Assembly (NCBI GenBank): GCA_022559845.1
Contig: JAHNEJ010001959.1
Coordinates: 62,001 to 126,000, forward strand
Direction of reading: 5' to 3'
DNA from: Amorphophallus konjac
Lineage: Eukaryota > Streptophyta > Magnoliopsida > Alismatales > Araceae
Length of the DNA: 64,000 bases
The position numbers were made by a program, and so were the translations under genes. Positions 11,351-22,908 of the stretch are shown here, piece after piece; positions within the stretch are counted from its first letter, which is position 1, and each line of letters starts with the position of its first letter. The notes below the pieces were generated by a model that was not told the DNA's origin, did no database searches, and saw only the letters and a program-made list of their open reading frames with translations.

Positions 11351-12807
11351 TTCCTCTGCAAACATTATGTCACACTCACCCGAGTCATAATTTCTCACTG
11401 TCCAATCGAAAATTTTCACTAGCTCTCCCCATACTCTAGTATATACTACACAACAAGAGTAAGTCATATGCATAGAGTTGATGAGTTGAGTATCGTTTCA
11501 TAATGTTGTCAACTAAGAAATGTTACGAAGTACTATCGTATCAACCAAAAAAATATTCCGTATGTTAGAGATCAAAGTAAAGATAGGCGAGTCCAAATAA
11601 TTCGATATTATCATTTTATCTATTTTATTAATTTATAAATAATATTTATTTTTTTACTCTAGAATAAAATTTTATCATAATAATTATTAAATTATAATTA
11701 TAATTTATTTTTTAAGCATAATAACAAGTGCGTACTATAGATAAGTCGAGAAAGATCGACTATCCAAATCGTGTATTTTCCATCGCACATGAGCATAAAG
11801 TTATTCAGAATGATTCTTTGAATATTTCTGGTGATAAAATCTTGAAGATATATTAAACGTAAGAAAATGTACAATCCGTAGTGAAATTTTGGGACGACAT
11901 TCAATAATTCTCAAAGTATTGAATAGACCATGTCGCAGTTGAATGAGAATTTTTTATCTTCCCATCTGCATAGATCAAGATGAAGTGACAACAAAAAAAC
12001 TCTCATTTTTGAATACTCTCTCTCTCTCATTCTAAAACAAAGTCTTTAAAAAGTATCGGAATATGTCAAATGTCTACAATTTTTAAAAATATGCACCTCG
12101 TGTTATGTAAATTACAGGCTTTGGCTTCACTTCACATAGTTTCATGGGTTATATTAACTATGTAAATTACACATTTTGTTTTAAGCCATACAAACTAACA
12201 TAGAGTTTGAATTACACATATTGCACGTGTCACATTGACCCAGGTTTTCAGATCTAGTATCCGCGAGTTTTGGAGCGTTTTTACGAGTCCCATGTTCTAT
12301 TTTCTAATTAAAATAAATTTTTTTAAATATCGGGCCTTAGGATCCCTAAATAAGAGAAAGTAAAATATTTTTGGTCTCCATGGCATAACGGGTGAGTTAC
12401 ATATTTTTTAAGAATCATGAGGTTAGTTTTTTATAATTTTTCTTTTTTTTTAGATTTTTCAACCCCAAAATTAAAACATATAAATAAACCCTTAACCCCC
12501 TCCCCCTTTCTCTGTGGGTTCTTTGTGAAAGATAGGAGATGGATCTGTAACCTTTGTGTGCTAATTTCTCGTCGTTTCATGTAGATCTGAGCGAGTTTGA
12601 GTAGGTTTCTCTTTTGTTTAGGGTTTATGCATGTTTTGGGGCGAGTGGCAATTTTCATTGATTCGGGTGGCGTTTCCTTGATTAATTGCTTGGTCCGATG
12701 GAATGGATGTTGGGGAATGGTTTCCCCTTATTTTTCCCTTCGTACGGAGTGAGCAGGTCGTGGATTGGGACCCCACGACGGGGCTCCAGTTGATAGATCG
12801 CTGGAAT
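11351..12807. other. Unassigned AT-rich sequence
   Basis: No gene supported. A TATA-like CATATAAATAAACCC lies near 12477, followed by a pyrimidine-rich stretch, which may be a decayed promoter or LTR. Confidence 0.3.
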
Positions 12808-12952
12808 CGGTCGACCGATTATGCCCCCTTCTGATCATACCGGTTCTAGGAGTATCGGTCGACCGATCCACCCAGTCGGTCGATTGACTAGGGTGGCCGG
12901 TCAACCGATCCCCTATGTTGGTTGACCGACAAACTACATTGGTCGACCGATC
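12808..12952. repeat. Cluster of GGTCGACC-type palindromes
   Basis: Six copies of a 12-14 bp dyad (TCGGTCGACCGAT and variants with one or two changes) start at about 12808, 12855, 12876, 12898, 12919 and 12938. The same core is found in the LTR of element F at 63.56-63.64 kb. Confidence 0.75.
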
Positions 12953-13844
12953 CAAGGGCCGATTGGCCCGTTTGAACCCCGTAACCCAGTTTTCACCCTG
13001 GAACACCTAAATTAATATTATATTAATAAAAACCCTAAGAATTGGGCCATCCCAACCTCATATAGGGGGCAGTCGTCCCAAGATTTGGTTCTCTATGGGT
13101 GGAGTTTTATATAATATTTCACGGAGGACTTGCCCACATGGATAAGTGTTATTGTAAGGATTCCATGTATCTAGGTGAGTCTCTTGGGGTCAGTACTCTT
13201 CGGTTCATAGCTGGGCTCGCGTGCCGACTTGATGGTCATGTCTCTGTGAGTTGTTCAGGCCAGTATTAGTTTGTTTCTATTTGACTTTGTATCACCGATT
13301 GAGGCTGTATTTTAGTGGGGTTTCATTGTGTGCGTGGGCACTCCGATAGTTTTCGTAAGACTACGTGTTGTGTGTTGTACTGTAGCACTGACTTGCGGGC
13401 ATATCATGATGGACCAGGCGAGGACAACCTTGTGTGTGAAACACTCGTAGAGCAGAGGCGAGGACAACCTAGAGCACAAGTGCCTTGGTGAGGGCAAGTG
13501 TAGATTGTTGTTGGGTGCAGTGGCATGTACCCCATGTCAGGTTGTAGGACATGGCCATGTTGTGGGGCGTAGAAGCATGGACTCTAGCCAGTCCCTGGGA
13601 GAGGGGTGTGTGTGTGTGTCTCACTGCTCCACTCGAGGATAGGGTGTAAGGCACATATGAGACTCGTGTATATGATAACCGAGTGATGCCGTGTTGAGGG
13701 AGATTATCGGCAGCGTTGTTGCAACCATCTTGGCATACAAGCCAGTGTTTTCTACGACAATGAGGTCGTGGCTTTCCGACAGAGTTGTCAGGATTCCCTT
13801 TCGATCGAGACCGGGGTTTTCTCCCATTGAGGCCATAGTTCTTC
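12953..13844. other. Unassigned sequence left of LTR A, possible leader of element A
   Basis: Just left of the LTR-like boundary at 13845, the minus strand reads ATGGCCTCAATGGGAGA, which resembles the primer site of Tat-type elements only loosely. The remainder has no recognisable gag or pol. Confidence 0.3.
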
Positions 13845-16388
13845 TGTGGGAATTATTTTTTATTTAATTATTTATTTTATTTCATCTATTTATTTAGTTT
13901 ATTATATGCAAGCGTGCCAGTCACGAGGTGATAGTTTACTCGGACTCCAAAGACCGAGGAGGCCTGGAGTCACTAGTGCGTGCTACCTGACTGATCAGAC
14001 GATAGTGGGTACCAGGTGAGGATTGAAACCCGTCGTGCCATAAAGGTCACAACATTAATTACAACTCCTCAAAGGGGAGAAAACCTTTGATTAATCGCCA
14101 GGAAGAAGAGACCTATAGCCTGAAATCTAAATTATTAAAAGGACAGAAATGACCGAAACCTAAGCGTAGCGAGGCACTCCGTGCCGATGGCAAGGATGCT
14201 CCAACCAATTCACTTATTCATTCCTCATTTTTGTTCTTTTATTCAGAGTCCGTTCTGGGTTAAAAGCACGATGACATCATGAGTAATTATATGATTAAAT
14301 GTTTGCTGGAGATGCGACATGATTTGATGTTTGGTGATGGGAAAATGGGATGAAACTTAGTGGAGATAGGTCAAATTCGCAAGGTTGTCGGCCTCAAGGC
14401 AAGGCCAGGTTCCGGCCATGGCGCGGTGATCCCGGCGGCCCAGATCTGACCTGCAATAGGCATCATTTATAGTCCTTTTATTTTTGCTGTTACTCGAGCG
14501 ACGAAGAATCACAATTTCGGCAACATCTCCTCCTGTCCTGGAGCATGTCGGGGGGATGTAGCCGTAGCTCGTCTACAGAAGTCTGAGACGGTCCCTTAGT
14601 CATCCAGGTGTGTATGGAAGGGTAGCACTCGGGCCCATATTAGATAGCACCCCCAAGGGCTAGCTTACCAGGAGATTCAGATCATCTGAGCAGCTTCTCA
14701 ATCATGTCTGCGTCAATCTTTGGACTCACTGTCGACACCGTTGCATACGCATGTGGGTCCAAAGGTGAACTGGCGTATCCCTGGGCCATCGAGTCTAAGG
14801 TTAAAAGCATCATACAAAACTCATTCGAACATTGATCCAGAACTGATTTATGATGATGAAGCAGTAACGTTAAGGGTAATCCCCTGGACATATGTCTACC
14901 CGCGATCTGGCACGATTTGATTTGAGGAAAAGGGGATGAAACCCAGTAAGAATAGGTCCGACCCAGAGGGTTATCGACTCTGAAGAGAGGTAAGGTCATG
15001 GCCATGGCAGGGCAAACCCGCAGGCCCAAACCGTGCTCTTAATTGGCCTTGTTTGCATTCCCATTGTTAATGATTCAAGGGCACCGGAACGGGCTAAACG
15101 GCCACAAAAGGGCAAACCCGGGGATTCTGGCCAGGGTAACACAGTACAGAGCGAAGCCCAGTGGTCGACAATCGCATGAGCAATAGAAAGAACCCGTTCC
15201 GAGTCATAGAATCGCATGGCAGCGAAATTAAGGGAATTTAGCCCTTAATGAGCCCAAAATGAATAGTTAAAAATTACTATTTATTAATGCTTACTTTTTC
15301 ACCGATATCCGATGGTCCGAAGGCCCGGGGAACCTCTCCTTAGGATAGAAAGTAAGGGGGCACTGGCTCTACCCTTCGGATGCGTGGGACGGCGATACGG
15401 GGTCAAATGGACACCCGGTGAAGCAATTAGCGTGTAAAGTGAATAGTGATAATAATAAAAAAGGGTTCTTGCATAGTGTGCCGTATCACTTGTAATGAGA
15501 AGAAGCATTTATTGATAGCATTTGAGGAGAAAGAAAAAAAGGGGGGCACCGGATCATGGCACCCCCCATGATCTGACGCACCCCACACTAGATCAAGTGT
15601 CATTTTTTTAATACATTCATCTCCTTTTTTCCTTTCTTTCCTCTCTTTTCTTTTCTTTTGCCTTGATTTTGCTCACAAATATTTTGTTTTGATCTCTTAA
15701 ACATACATATATATGTTTACTTTTATTTTATTTATTTATCTATTTTTTGTTATTTTGAGTGATTTTTATTTGTTTGGTTATGCAATTTTTTATGAATAAT
15801 TTTATCATTTCTTTCATTTTTTATTATTACTACTATGATTTTTTATATTGGTTATTCTTTATATTTATCAGCTTAAGGTCAGGTGAAATTTCGACAGCAC
15901 CTCCCCTAGACCCGAGTATTTTGGGGGGTAAGAAGTTGGTGCTCATCCATTGGGAGTACAATATGGTCCCTTAAATAGCCGAATGTGCACGAGCGGTGAC
16001 ATCTGGAGTCATCTCCGGCGTTGTATCCCCGAGGGCCAGCCTACTAGGGGATCGGAATTGCCTGGATGCTCTAACGGGGGCTAAAGGGGCACCGGGTTTA
16101 GAAAATCAGAATTGATTCTTATTGGGCCTAAAGTGAATAGTTAAAAGTTACTTTTCACAAATACCCACTTTTTCGCTGATATCTAATCATCCGGCAGCCA
16201 AAACGACCCCTCCTCATGGCAGGGTGTCGGGGATCATTGGCTTTAGCTCCGAGACGAACAGATCGGCGGTACGAGGACAAACAACGGTCCAATGAAGAGA
16301 ATTGGCTGGTTTAGTGAATAGTGATAGTAATAAACAAATAATAAAAGGGGTTGCAAGCTTCTGTCGGATCAGTTGATGCCCATGCTAT
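13845..16388 (-). repeat. LTR-like region A, segment 1 (minus strand)
   Basis: It is collinear, in inverted orientation, with 46590-49297. Matching landmarks include GAAATTTCG...CACCTCCCCT (15885 vs 46610), the ...GCCCTTAATGAGCCCAAAATGAATAGTTAA block (15240 vs 47680, shown here by its ends only), AACCCGCAGGCCCAAACCG (15015 vs 47915), and the AATTACAACTCC...AAAACC block (14055 vs 49060). The two are LTR-like copies of related Tat/Ogre-type families in opposite orientation. Element E5 is inserted at 16388. A partial internal duplication (14340-14450 resembles 14930-15040) is present. Identity as a 5' LTR is inferred from the minus-strand promoter further right (39.6 kb). Confidence 0.5.
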
Positions 16389-18169
16389 TGATAAAGTATC
16401 TACCCCGCCCCCAAACTATGCATGTATCATATGAGCATTAACAAGCATGAAGGATGAATCAAATGGGCGATGAATAAATAGAGAAATGTACCGTGATCGC
16501 CACCAAGGGTTAACAACGCCAAAAGGATGAAGAAAGGGAGGAATGGCATTGTGTACCTTGGAAAAGGATGAAGACTTGATCGCGCTTGATGAAGTGGTGC
16601 GGGAACTTTGTGGATTCAACCTCCTCTCCTTCCAGCCGGCTAGAGGAAGAGAGCCTCATGTTTTACTTATGCTCTCCTGCAAAACAAAGCCAAAACACAA
16701 GAGAAAAATCTATTAGAATATGAAGTGTAGCATCAATCTCGGAGTGATAAAATAGGGTTAGAAATTGAAGCAGAAGGCACTGGGGGGAGGTTTTTAACCC
16801 CTGTGGAAGGGTGCAAAAGATATGTGTGTGTATTGTGATGAGAATAAGACAAGTAGAGAGGAAAATCACGCAGCACAACTGCGGGAAACGTGCATGCAAT
16901 ATGGAAAAAAGTGCAAGTTGTAGCAGAAAACAAAGATTTGTGATGAAACTGAGAATGGGGAGGACTAGAATTAAGAGAAGAGATAATGAAAAGAAGCTCT
17001 TGAGCGTGGAAATCGAAGACAATACTTCCCTCTTTAGGCCAGAGTCGAAGCAGAAGGTAGACGATGTAGCATGGCTTCGTCCCGAACCGAGAAAGAGCCC
17101 CGCTTCGTGACCTGCGAATCTGGGTACTTTAAATAGGAGCAGGAAACTTCTGGAGATAGATCCGAGATAAACACTCAATTTCGGGGATATAGATGCATAA
17201 ACCTCAAGATAATAGTGGTGAGAAGAGTCCTAGATCAATGGAAACCGAGGTGGAGGTTTATCTCCTCGAAAGTTGTGTCAACAAGGGTTCCAAAGAGTCC
17301 CACAGCGAAGAAATCGGAGTTTAGGAAGTTTAGGACTCTCTGTCTGGCAAATTGTCTATCGTAGGGCCGTTTCTTGATGAAAACGGTCTAGGAAGGACCG
17401 CATGGCTATGGCAAATGGTCTAGGAGATTACCGCAAGGCTTCAGGGGTGAAATGGGACGATTTCGGGTAAGTTTGGGGGCAAACGGTCGAGTGAAGACCG
17501 TTTCTTGTGGCCTAGCGGTCTTCCCAGGACCGCTAGGCTGCTGGAGGAAAATTTCCTGGGCAAACTTTGCGCGACTTTGAAAATCAGATAACATCTCAAA
17601 AATGGTGCAGACCTAGTGAAAGTGGTAGAAAGAGAAATTGTAGATAACAAAAATAGGAACAATGTTTATGAAGAGAGCAAGATGCGAAAACGATTGGAAG
17701 GGGGAGAGAACGGGGCGAGAACAGAGAGCAAAAATTTTGGGATGCAGGTGAACAGCGAAGCCTTCTAGAAAAATGCAAATAACTTGAAATTGGTGTAAAA
17801 CTGGCCAATGGCGTAGAAACATAAATTGTAGACATTTAAAAGATGAACAACTTTGTTGAAGGGCACTTAATCAATAGAGGACCAGAAGATGATACAAAAT
17901 GGCTGTTTTCAAGACTGTGCAACGAAAGGGGCCGAATGCTTGATAGAAGTTGACCTAAATGGGCCGTAAGTCGACTTGGAAGGTCGGAAGTTGATAAGAT
18001 AAGCTCTAGGACTCTAAGAAATCATGATCTCCATAGTCTAAAGGCTAGGGAATAATGAAATGTGCTCGAAATCAATCCATGCAAGGCTCCAAAATAATAG
18101 TTAATTCGGGACATTAAAATGATGAATAAGAGAATTGACGCAACTTGCGGGCTAAAATGGGTGTCAACA
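16389..18169 (-). repeat. 3' LTR of E5
   Basis: It matches 36655-38437 throughout. A minus-strand TATA-like box (CTATTTAAAG, ~17128-17137) is present. About 200-410 bp upstream of it in element orientation (17345-17537) are four CGGTC...GACCG dyads, the last being a 27-bp palindrome with 10-bp arms (17511-17537). Confidence 0.9.
17345..17537. promoter_or_regulatory. CGGTC...GACCG dyad array in E5 U3
   Basis: Four inverted-repeat units are spaced 40-70 bp apart: ACGGTCTAGGAAGGACCGC, a decayed TGGTCTAGGAGATTACCGC, ACGGTCGAGTGAAGACCGT, and GCGGTCTTCCCAGGACCGC. The copy in the other LTR (37620-37805) is more decayed. Its placement upstream of the TATA box suggests a promoter element; that function is inferred. 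Confidence 0.5.
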
Positions 18170-18182
18170 GATGCCCCTCCTT
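18170..18182 (-). other. Polypurine tract of E5
   Basis: Minus strand AAGGAGGGGCATC abuts the 3' LTR start TGTTGACACC. Confidence 0.7.
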
Positions 18183-19313
18183 GATGTCCGTTTTACAAGG
18201 GAATGAGCGAAAGCGATGCGGAGGCAAAATGGAAAGGAGATGGAGGGAAATCGATAGCGATGTGAAATGGAGATGAAGCAGAGAGAACTGATAAGCGGGC
18301 ATCAAGGTAAAAAGACACCCGTCACAATCAACAAGCGACAGGAATTCTCCCGAAAACGTCGAACTAACCACCTGGAATGGATGACAAGGGTGAGACATGC
18401 CTGGAGAACTAAACAAACAGGAGGGAAAGGAAACACGACCAACCTCATCGAGGACACGATCCACGAATAATGAGGGGATCGGAAGAACATAACTAAAAAG
18501 CTGGAAAAGGACAATTGAACTGAGATAAAATCTAGACAGGAATCACGCTGGCCAACCAGACCAAGCAGACAGATAAGAGAGAATGTTCAAATTCGGAGTG
18601 GAATGAAGATCTCTTACCCAAGAGAAAATTGAAGTGCAATTAACCATTGCTGAGGAGAAACCTTGAAAGAATCATGAGACGTGAATGCTCAAAATGACAT
18701 GATGCATGCTGGGCTAAAATAAAGAAATCATCAAAATGAATGCAAAGAAAGATAAAATAGAAAGTACTCAAGGATATTATTGCTAGACTGAGCAGGACGG
18801 GGTCAAGAGTCCTCTACAACCACGGCATGCGAGACAGAGTCTAACATCCCCCACTCGACTCAAACTAACGGCTTATCTAACGATTAACCGTATGCTCTTA
18901 GATCATCATCATTTTTGTTAAAGGAAAAATGAGATCCCAGAACACACAAGCAACCAGCGGATCCTTGAGAGGCTATAATAATGTAGATACCATATAGTAA
19001 TGCAACAATGAGCACGGATAGAGAGCCATACCTGACTTACCTGCCAAGCGAAATGGCATTTTTTATTTTTCTAATTTTCAAATTTTTATGGGTTTTCATC
19101 ATAAGACAACCAACAAACATGAACAAACAAGCATGAACATAATGAAGATAACATAACGATCAACTGAACGACAGACAACACAACATAACATAACGATCAA
19201 ACGAATGGAAAATAATATAACAAGACAAATAAGCACATATGTAATGGCATGAACAAACCACATGTATGCATGATGAACATGATGGGACAAGATAACAATG
19301 CGGTGGGACAACA
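18183..19313 (-). other. 3' untranslated region of E5, part 1
   Basis: No ORF or domain supported. Plain, purine-rich sequence between the polypurine tract and the minisatellite. Confidence 0.45.
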
Positions 19314-19405
19314 CACACGGTTTGGATAAGAATATGAGGGACGACCACACGGTTGGGATAAGAATATGAGGGATGACCACACGGTTGGGATAACACACGG
19401 GACAT
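19314..19405. repeat. 32-bp minisatellite in E5 3' region
   Basis: Units start at 19314, 19346 and 19378 with CACACGGTT(T/G)GGATAAGAA; the third is cut short. Up to about 19640 the sequence continues as decayed GGGACAAAGACATG / GGGACAACACG words. Tandem repeats in the 3' region are common in Tat/Ogre elements. Confidence 0.85.
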
Positions 19406-19639
19406 AGAAGGACGACTAACAACATATGCAAGATAACTAACAACACGCGGTGAGGGACAAAACAACATGCGTGGGACGACACGGAGGGACAAAGACATGC
19501 GGGACAACGCGGCGGGAGACATAAGACAACACGTGGGATGACACGGACATGGTGGGACAAAGACATGTGGGACATAACGGTGGGTCAAAGACACGACAGA
19601 CATAAACACGTGTGACAACCAACACGGGAGACAAAAGAC

Positions 19640-20010
19640 AACAAACATATTCCTCAATTAAAGCCCCAAGATGAAGCAGAATCGCTTGGTTCAAAATCAT
19701 GAGGTGATGCCCTCTCATGGAGATATGAGGAGAATTAGACAAAAGCTATGCACAAGCTGAAAAGGACATGAGCTCCAGCATAAATCGAGAGATAAGATTG
19801 AAGAAGAGAACATATCGAAAGATGAGTGTGAACAGGAGACATAGCGAAAGATGAAGAGCAAGGAAACTTCAATACCTGTAACCTGTACAATGAGCAAACA
19901 GATTATGTACCTGTCCTTGTGACAAAATGCATGAAATAAAAGATAAATATTTTTAGATTTTTATATTTTTTCTGATTTTTTTGGATTTTTTTTGAAAATA
20001 TTTTATATAT
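19640..20010. other. E5 3' region, part 2, unassigned
   Basis: No gene. The right part becomes T-rich on the + strand. Confidence 0.35.
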
Positions 20011-20115
20011 TTTAGAATTTTTGACAATTTTTGATTTTTTTTGGAATTTTTGACAATATCTGATTTTTTTGAGATTTTTGACAATATCTGATTTTTTTAA
20101 AAATTTTGACAATAG
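20011..20115. repeat. T-rich ~28-bp tandem repeat
   Basis: About three units of ATTTTTGACAATATCTGATT plus a T-run; they make a spurious Lys-rich frame on the minus strand. Confidence 0.75.
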
Positions 20116-21281
20116 CAATCCGTATCACCCAAAGACGGGCTCAAACTACTGCCCAGGGATCGTTATTCCTCCCTTCTCATTAAAGGCTTTCCTTAAGTAG
20201 GGCGTGCATATGAGGATGACTTATCACAACCAACCGCCTCTAAAGAACAGTGCCCCTACTAAGGCCATACCCGGGATACAACTCAATCTAAGATGGAGAA
20301 GTAGAAGAAAATTGGAGTCAAGCATTATGCAGGATGGGAAATATCAAGACTTGAATTCCTTCCAGGGCACTACCCCTCAAAGAGTAGGTCTGTTGCGTCA
20401 GGGCTTTGTGTCTTTAATCATGCAGGGCACCGCATACGACCGGGCGCATGACGTCCCGCGGATAACTGTACTAGTACTCTTGCCATGCCTTTGATTTCAT
20501 AATTTTACTTTTGATTCATTGAATTTGAGAGCCCTTATTAGCTAGATATTTCATGAAAGCTTCATTTTTCGAGGGTCAAGATTGTCCCTATTTGAGACCT
20601 CTCTCGTATTAGGGAGCACCCAGGTTGGTCATCTCATCCGTCAATCTCTTGCCCCTGCACTTGGCTGAGCAGAGAAAAGAAAAGACCTTTGTGCATACCC
20701 AAAGTATGGCCAAAGTAGCAACGGTGTTGCTCAAAAGAATCGGTTATGGCTTGCCGTGAGGTGTGTGAAAAACCCATGCTAAAAGGTCACCCTCAACGAT
20801 CGGGGAAAGAACTAGACTCCCAGCGCGGAGCTAACACCAGCCTGAGGATACTGCAGAAGCGACTTCATTTTTACTAAATTTAACCTAAATTAAGCAAACT
20901 CAACTAAAGCCACTCAAACTATGTTGAGAAACCAACAATATACTCATGCGCAGAAGAAATAGAAATGATAGCAATAATAGCATGTTCTTGCATAAAATAA
21001 AGATACCTTGCAAATCCATGGAGTGAAAAGCAGCGTCCTGAAGTGAGAGCTTGATCATCGAGCTTTGAGCAGCACGAGCTTTGTATTCCTTGCTTGATAG
21101 GACTAAGAATGGAGAGGATAACAAGATTTGAAGATTCTTCTATACGGAGGAGCGGCGGACACCACACTAGACGAAGAGGGTTAAAAAAAGGAAGATAGAC
21201 GAGGGCTAGAACTTCCTCGTTAAGGCACAGAGGCCCTGATAATAAGGAACCAGATACAGAATAAGTAGAGATTGACTGAGA
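20116..21281 (-). other. E5 3' region, part 3, unassigned
   Basis: No domain supported. Phrases such as CAGGGCACTACCCCTCAAAG and GCAGGGCACCGCATACGA recall conserved non-coding stretches of Tat-type elements, from memory only. Confidence 0.3.
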
Positions 21282-21971
21282 TCAAGGTGGACTAAAGCCT
21301 CGAAAGCAGCACGAAAAAAGGCAAGAACCCCGAAAGGGTGAAGAAGAGAGAAAAGAAAGAGGAGACGAAGAATCATCCGACATAGTCGGAGAAGAGGAAT
21401 GATAATCACCAGACGAGGTTGGGGAAGGAGAATTAGAATTACCCGACAGGGTCGTGGGAGAAGAACAATGGACACCCGATAGGGTCGGGGAAAGATAATG
21501 AGGACCACCCGTCAGGGTCAGGGAAGAAGAACGAGAATCACCCGACAGGGTCGGGAAAGGAGAATAAGGACCACCCGATAGAGTCAGGGAAAAAGAACGA
21601 GGACCCAAAGATACCGGAGCAGAAGGATCAGAAGCTGTCCCAAGATAGGGGCGATGATGGGGCATAGGCCGAGGCCTAGAATAATGAGTGTGAGAAGAAT
21701 CAAGAGAATATGGATGAGAGAAATAAGAATGGGGGTTCGCGGACCCGGGGAGAGAGGAGAAGATTAAAGATGTGGGATTGGATGAAGGAAAATACACCAC
21801 CCAAATGTGGGAGCTGAGTAGAAGAAATGACAAATAGAAATGAGAGGAAGAGGAAGTGGACCCCTGAGTGCACATCCGACGGCCCTTGAGCTTGCGTCGC
21901 CTCCTCTTCTTAGCAGAGATTTCTTGAACACGAACCCGCCTGGCACGAGCTCGAACCCTTGGGCTTCCCAA
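21282..21971 (-). CDS. Unrecognised 229-codon ORF with 11-residue repeats (E5)
   Basis: The N-terminus is strongly basic (RVRARARRVRVQ, KKRRRRKLKGRR), which could bind nucleic acid. Residues ~35-75 are hydrophobic/Ser-rich. From about residue 122 come seven tandem 11-residue Ser/Pro/Thr/Gly units of the type GPHYLSPTLSG, encoded by a 33-bp DNA repeat that keeps the frame. No ATG opens the frame (first codon TTG), so it may be read through or spliced onto the ORF to its right. I recognise no family. It could also be a non-coding repeat that happens to be open. Confidence 0.35.
   Translation of the reverse strand: MGSPRVRARARRVRVQEISAKKRRRRKLKGRRMCTQGSTSSSSHFYLSFLLLSSHIWVVYFPSSNPTSLIFSSLPGSANPHSYFSHPYSLDSSHTHYSRPRPMPHHRPYLGTASDPSAPVSLGPRSFSLTLSGGPYSPFPTLSGDSRSSSLTLTGGPHYLSPTLSGVHCSSPTTLSGNSNSPSPTSSGDYHSSSPTMSDDSSSPLSFLSSSPFRGSCLFSCCFRGFSPP
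21375..21605. repeat. 33-bp tandem repeat, seven units
   Basis: Seven units of exactly 33 bp begin (A)CCCGACAGGGTCGGG-like; each starts with a short dyad. Unit length divisible by three keeps the minus-strand frame open. Confidence 0.9.
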
Positions 21972-22091
21972 TTTGTAATATTTCCTGAAATAATGGGCCC
22001 ATCTAGCAGACGGCCTGGCCCAGTCATGAACATGCGGCCTCGCTGGGGCAGTTGCCCCTAGACACCCGGTGCTAATAATATGCAGACATTC

Positions 22092-22850
22092 TCAGACAAC
22101 TAATTCTTCAGAATGATGAGCATCATGAAACAATGGAGTTTTGTCTCTTGGCACAAATAGCATAAGATTTGGCAACTCCACTCGAAAATCAGTCTTGAAA
22201 CATAACTCCCTTGATAAAAGAGAAGGCTGAAGCTGAGGGAGAGCAATACGTGACGTTGACATGGCCGACTTACTGATAAACTGAGAGAGATTACATAGAA
22301 TGTGCAGAATGTCCTTGGAAAGTGCAGAAGATACAACCACTTGCCCCTTGAATAGAGAATGCATCAAACCATTGGCGGCCATATGTGTGAGCACAACTCG
22401 GGTGGAGAACCCCTCTTGGCCAATTATCTGAACAACAATGGAGCGAGGAGAAATAATAGCATCAACGGTGAACTCTCTAGCGAGCAAAGAGATTGCCACC
22501 GGTCTCGCTCTTGAAGAAACTAGCACCAATGAGGAGGAACTCTTCTTAGCAACCGTCATGGGAAGCACAGGCTCATCAACCCCAAAATAGCCAGGGACCA
22601 GGAAACGAACTGGCATGCGGCAGCTGTAATCTTGAAGCTTGAAATGTAGAACCGATACCAAACCATCCTGACTCGGCTCATCGTCTCCATGGGGACCGGA
22701 TCTAAGGGGCACCATAGGCAGCGCACACCAGCTCTGTGGGGTAGGAGTGGATGGAGAAGTGGAGGTAACATGTTTGGATGATATAGGTGAAGGTTTGGAA
22801 GGTGTGGAGATTTTGACGGGTACAATGATGTCAAGTGGAGGCGAAGGCAA
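22092..22850 (-). CDS. Unrecognised ~252-codon ORF of E5
   Basis: It is open without a stop from about 22877 to 22092. Residues 1-45 are Pro/Ser/Thr-rich, continuing the Pro-rich linker downstream of gag on the other side of E2. Residues ~50-250 look like a folded domain of alternating hydrophobic strands: VSVLHFKLQDYSCRMPVRF, VAISLLAREFTVDAIISP, SIVVQIIGQEGFS, TRVVLTHMAANGLMH. There are no protease D(S/T)G, RT or DDE motifs. The first in-frame ATG is internal (~residue 47). In gene order it takes the place of protease/pol. The function is unknown; the frame seems better kept than gag's. Confidence 0.45.
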   Translation of the reverse strand: MPSPPLDIIVPVKISTPSKPSPISSKHVTSTSPSTPTPQSWCALPMVPLRSGPHGDDEPSQDGLVSVLHFKLQDYSCRMPVRFLVPGYFGVDEPVLPMTVAKKSSSSLVLVSSRARPVAISLLAREFTVDAIISPRSIVVQIIGQEGFSTRVVLTHMAANGLMHSLFKGQVVVSSALSKDILHILCNLSQFISKSAMSTSRIALPQLQPSLLSRELCFKTDFRVELPNLMLFVPRDKTPLFHDAHHSEELVV

Positions 22851-22908
22851 TGCGGCAATGATGGGCTCGGGTCAAGGTAAAGGTGGAAGCAGAGATGTAG
22901 GTGGTGGT

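Noticed and set aside
7200..13040. AAACCCTAA words as telomere-like repeats
   Set aside because: Single scattered occurrences only, no tandem array.
16663..17178. 171-codon frame in the E5 LTR (and 191 codons at 36930-37505)
   Set aside because: Lies wholly inside the LTR, spans the TATA region, has no recognised domain and differs by indels between LTRs.
19099..19657. Cys/Val/His-rich frames of 158 and 165 codons on the minus strand
   Set aside because: They read through the minisatellite and its decayed repeats in the E5 3' region; both frames are open because of the repeat composition.
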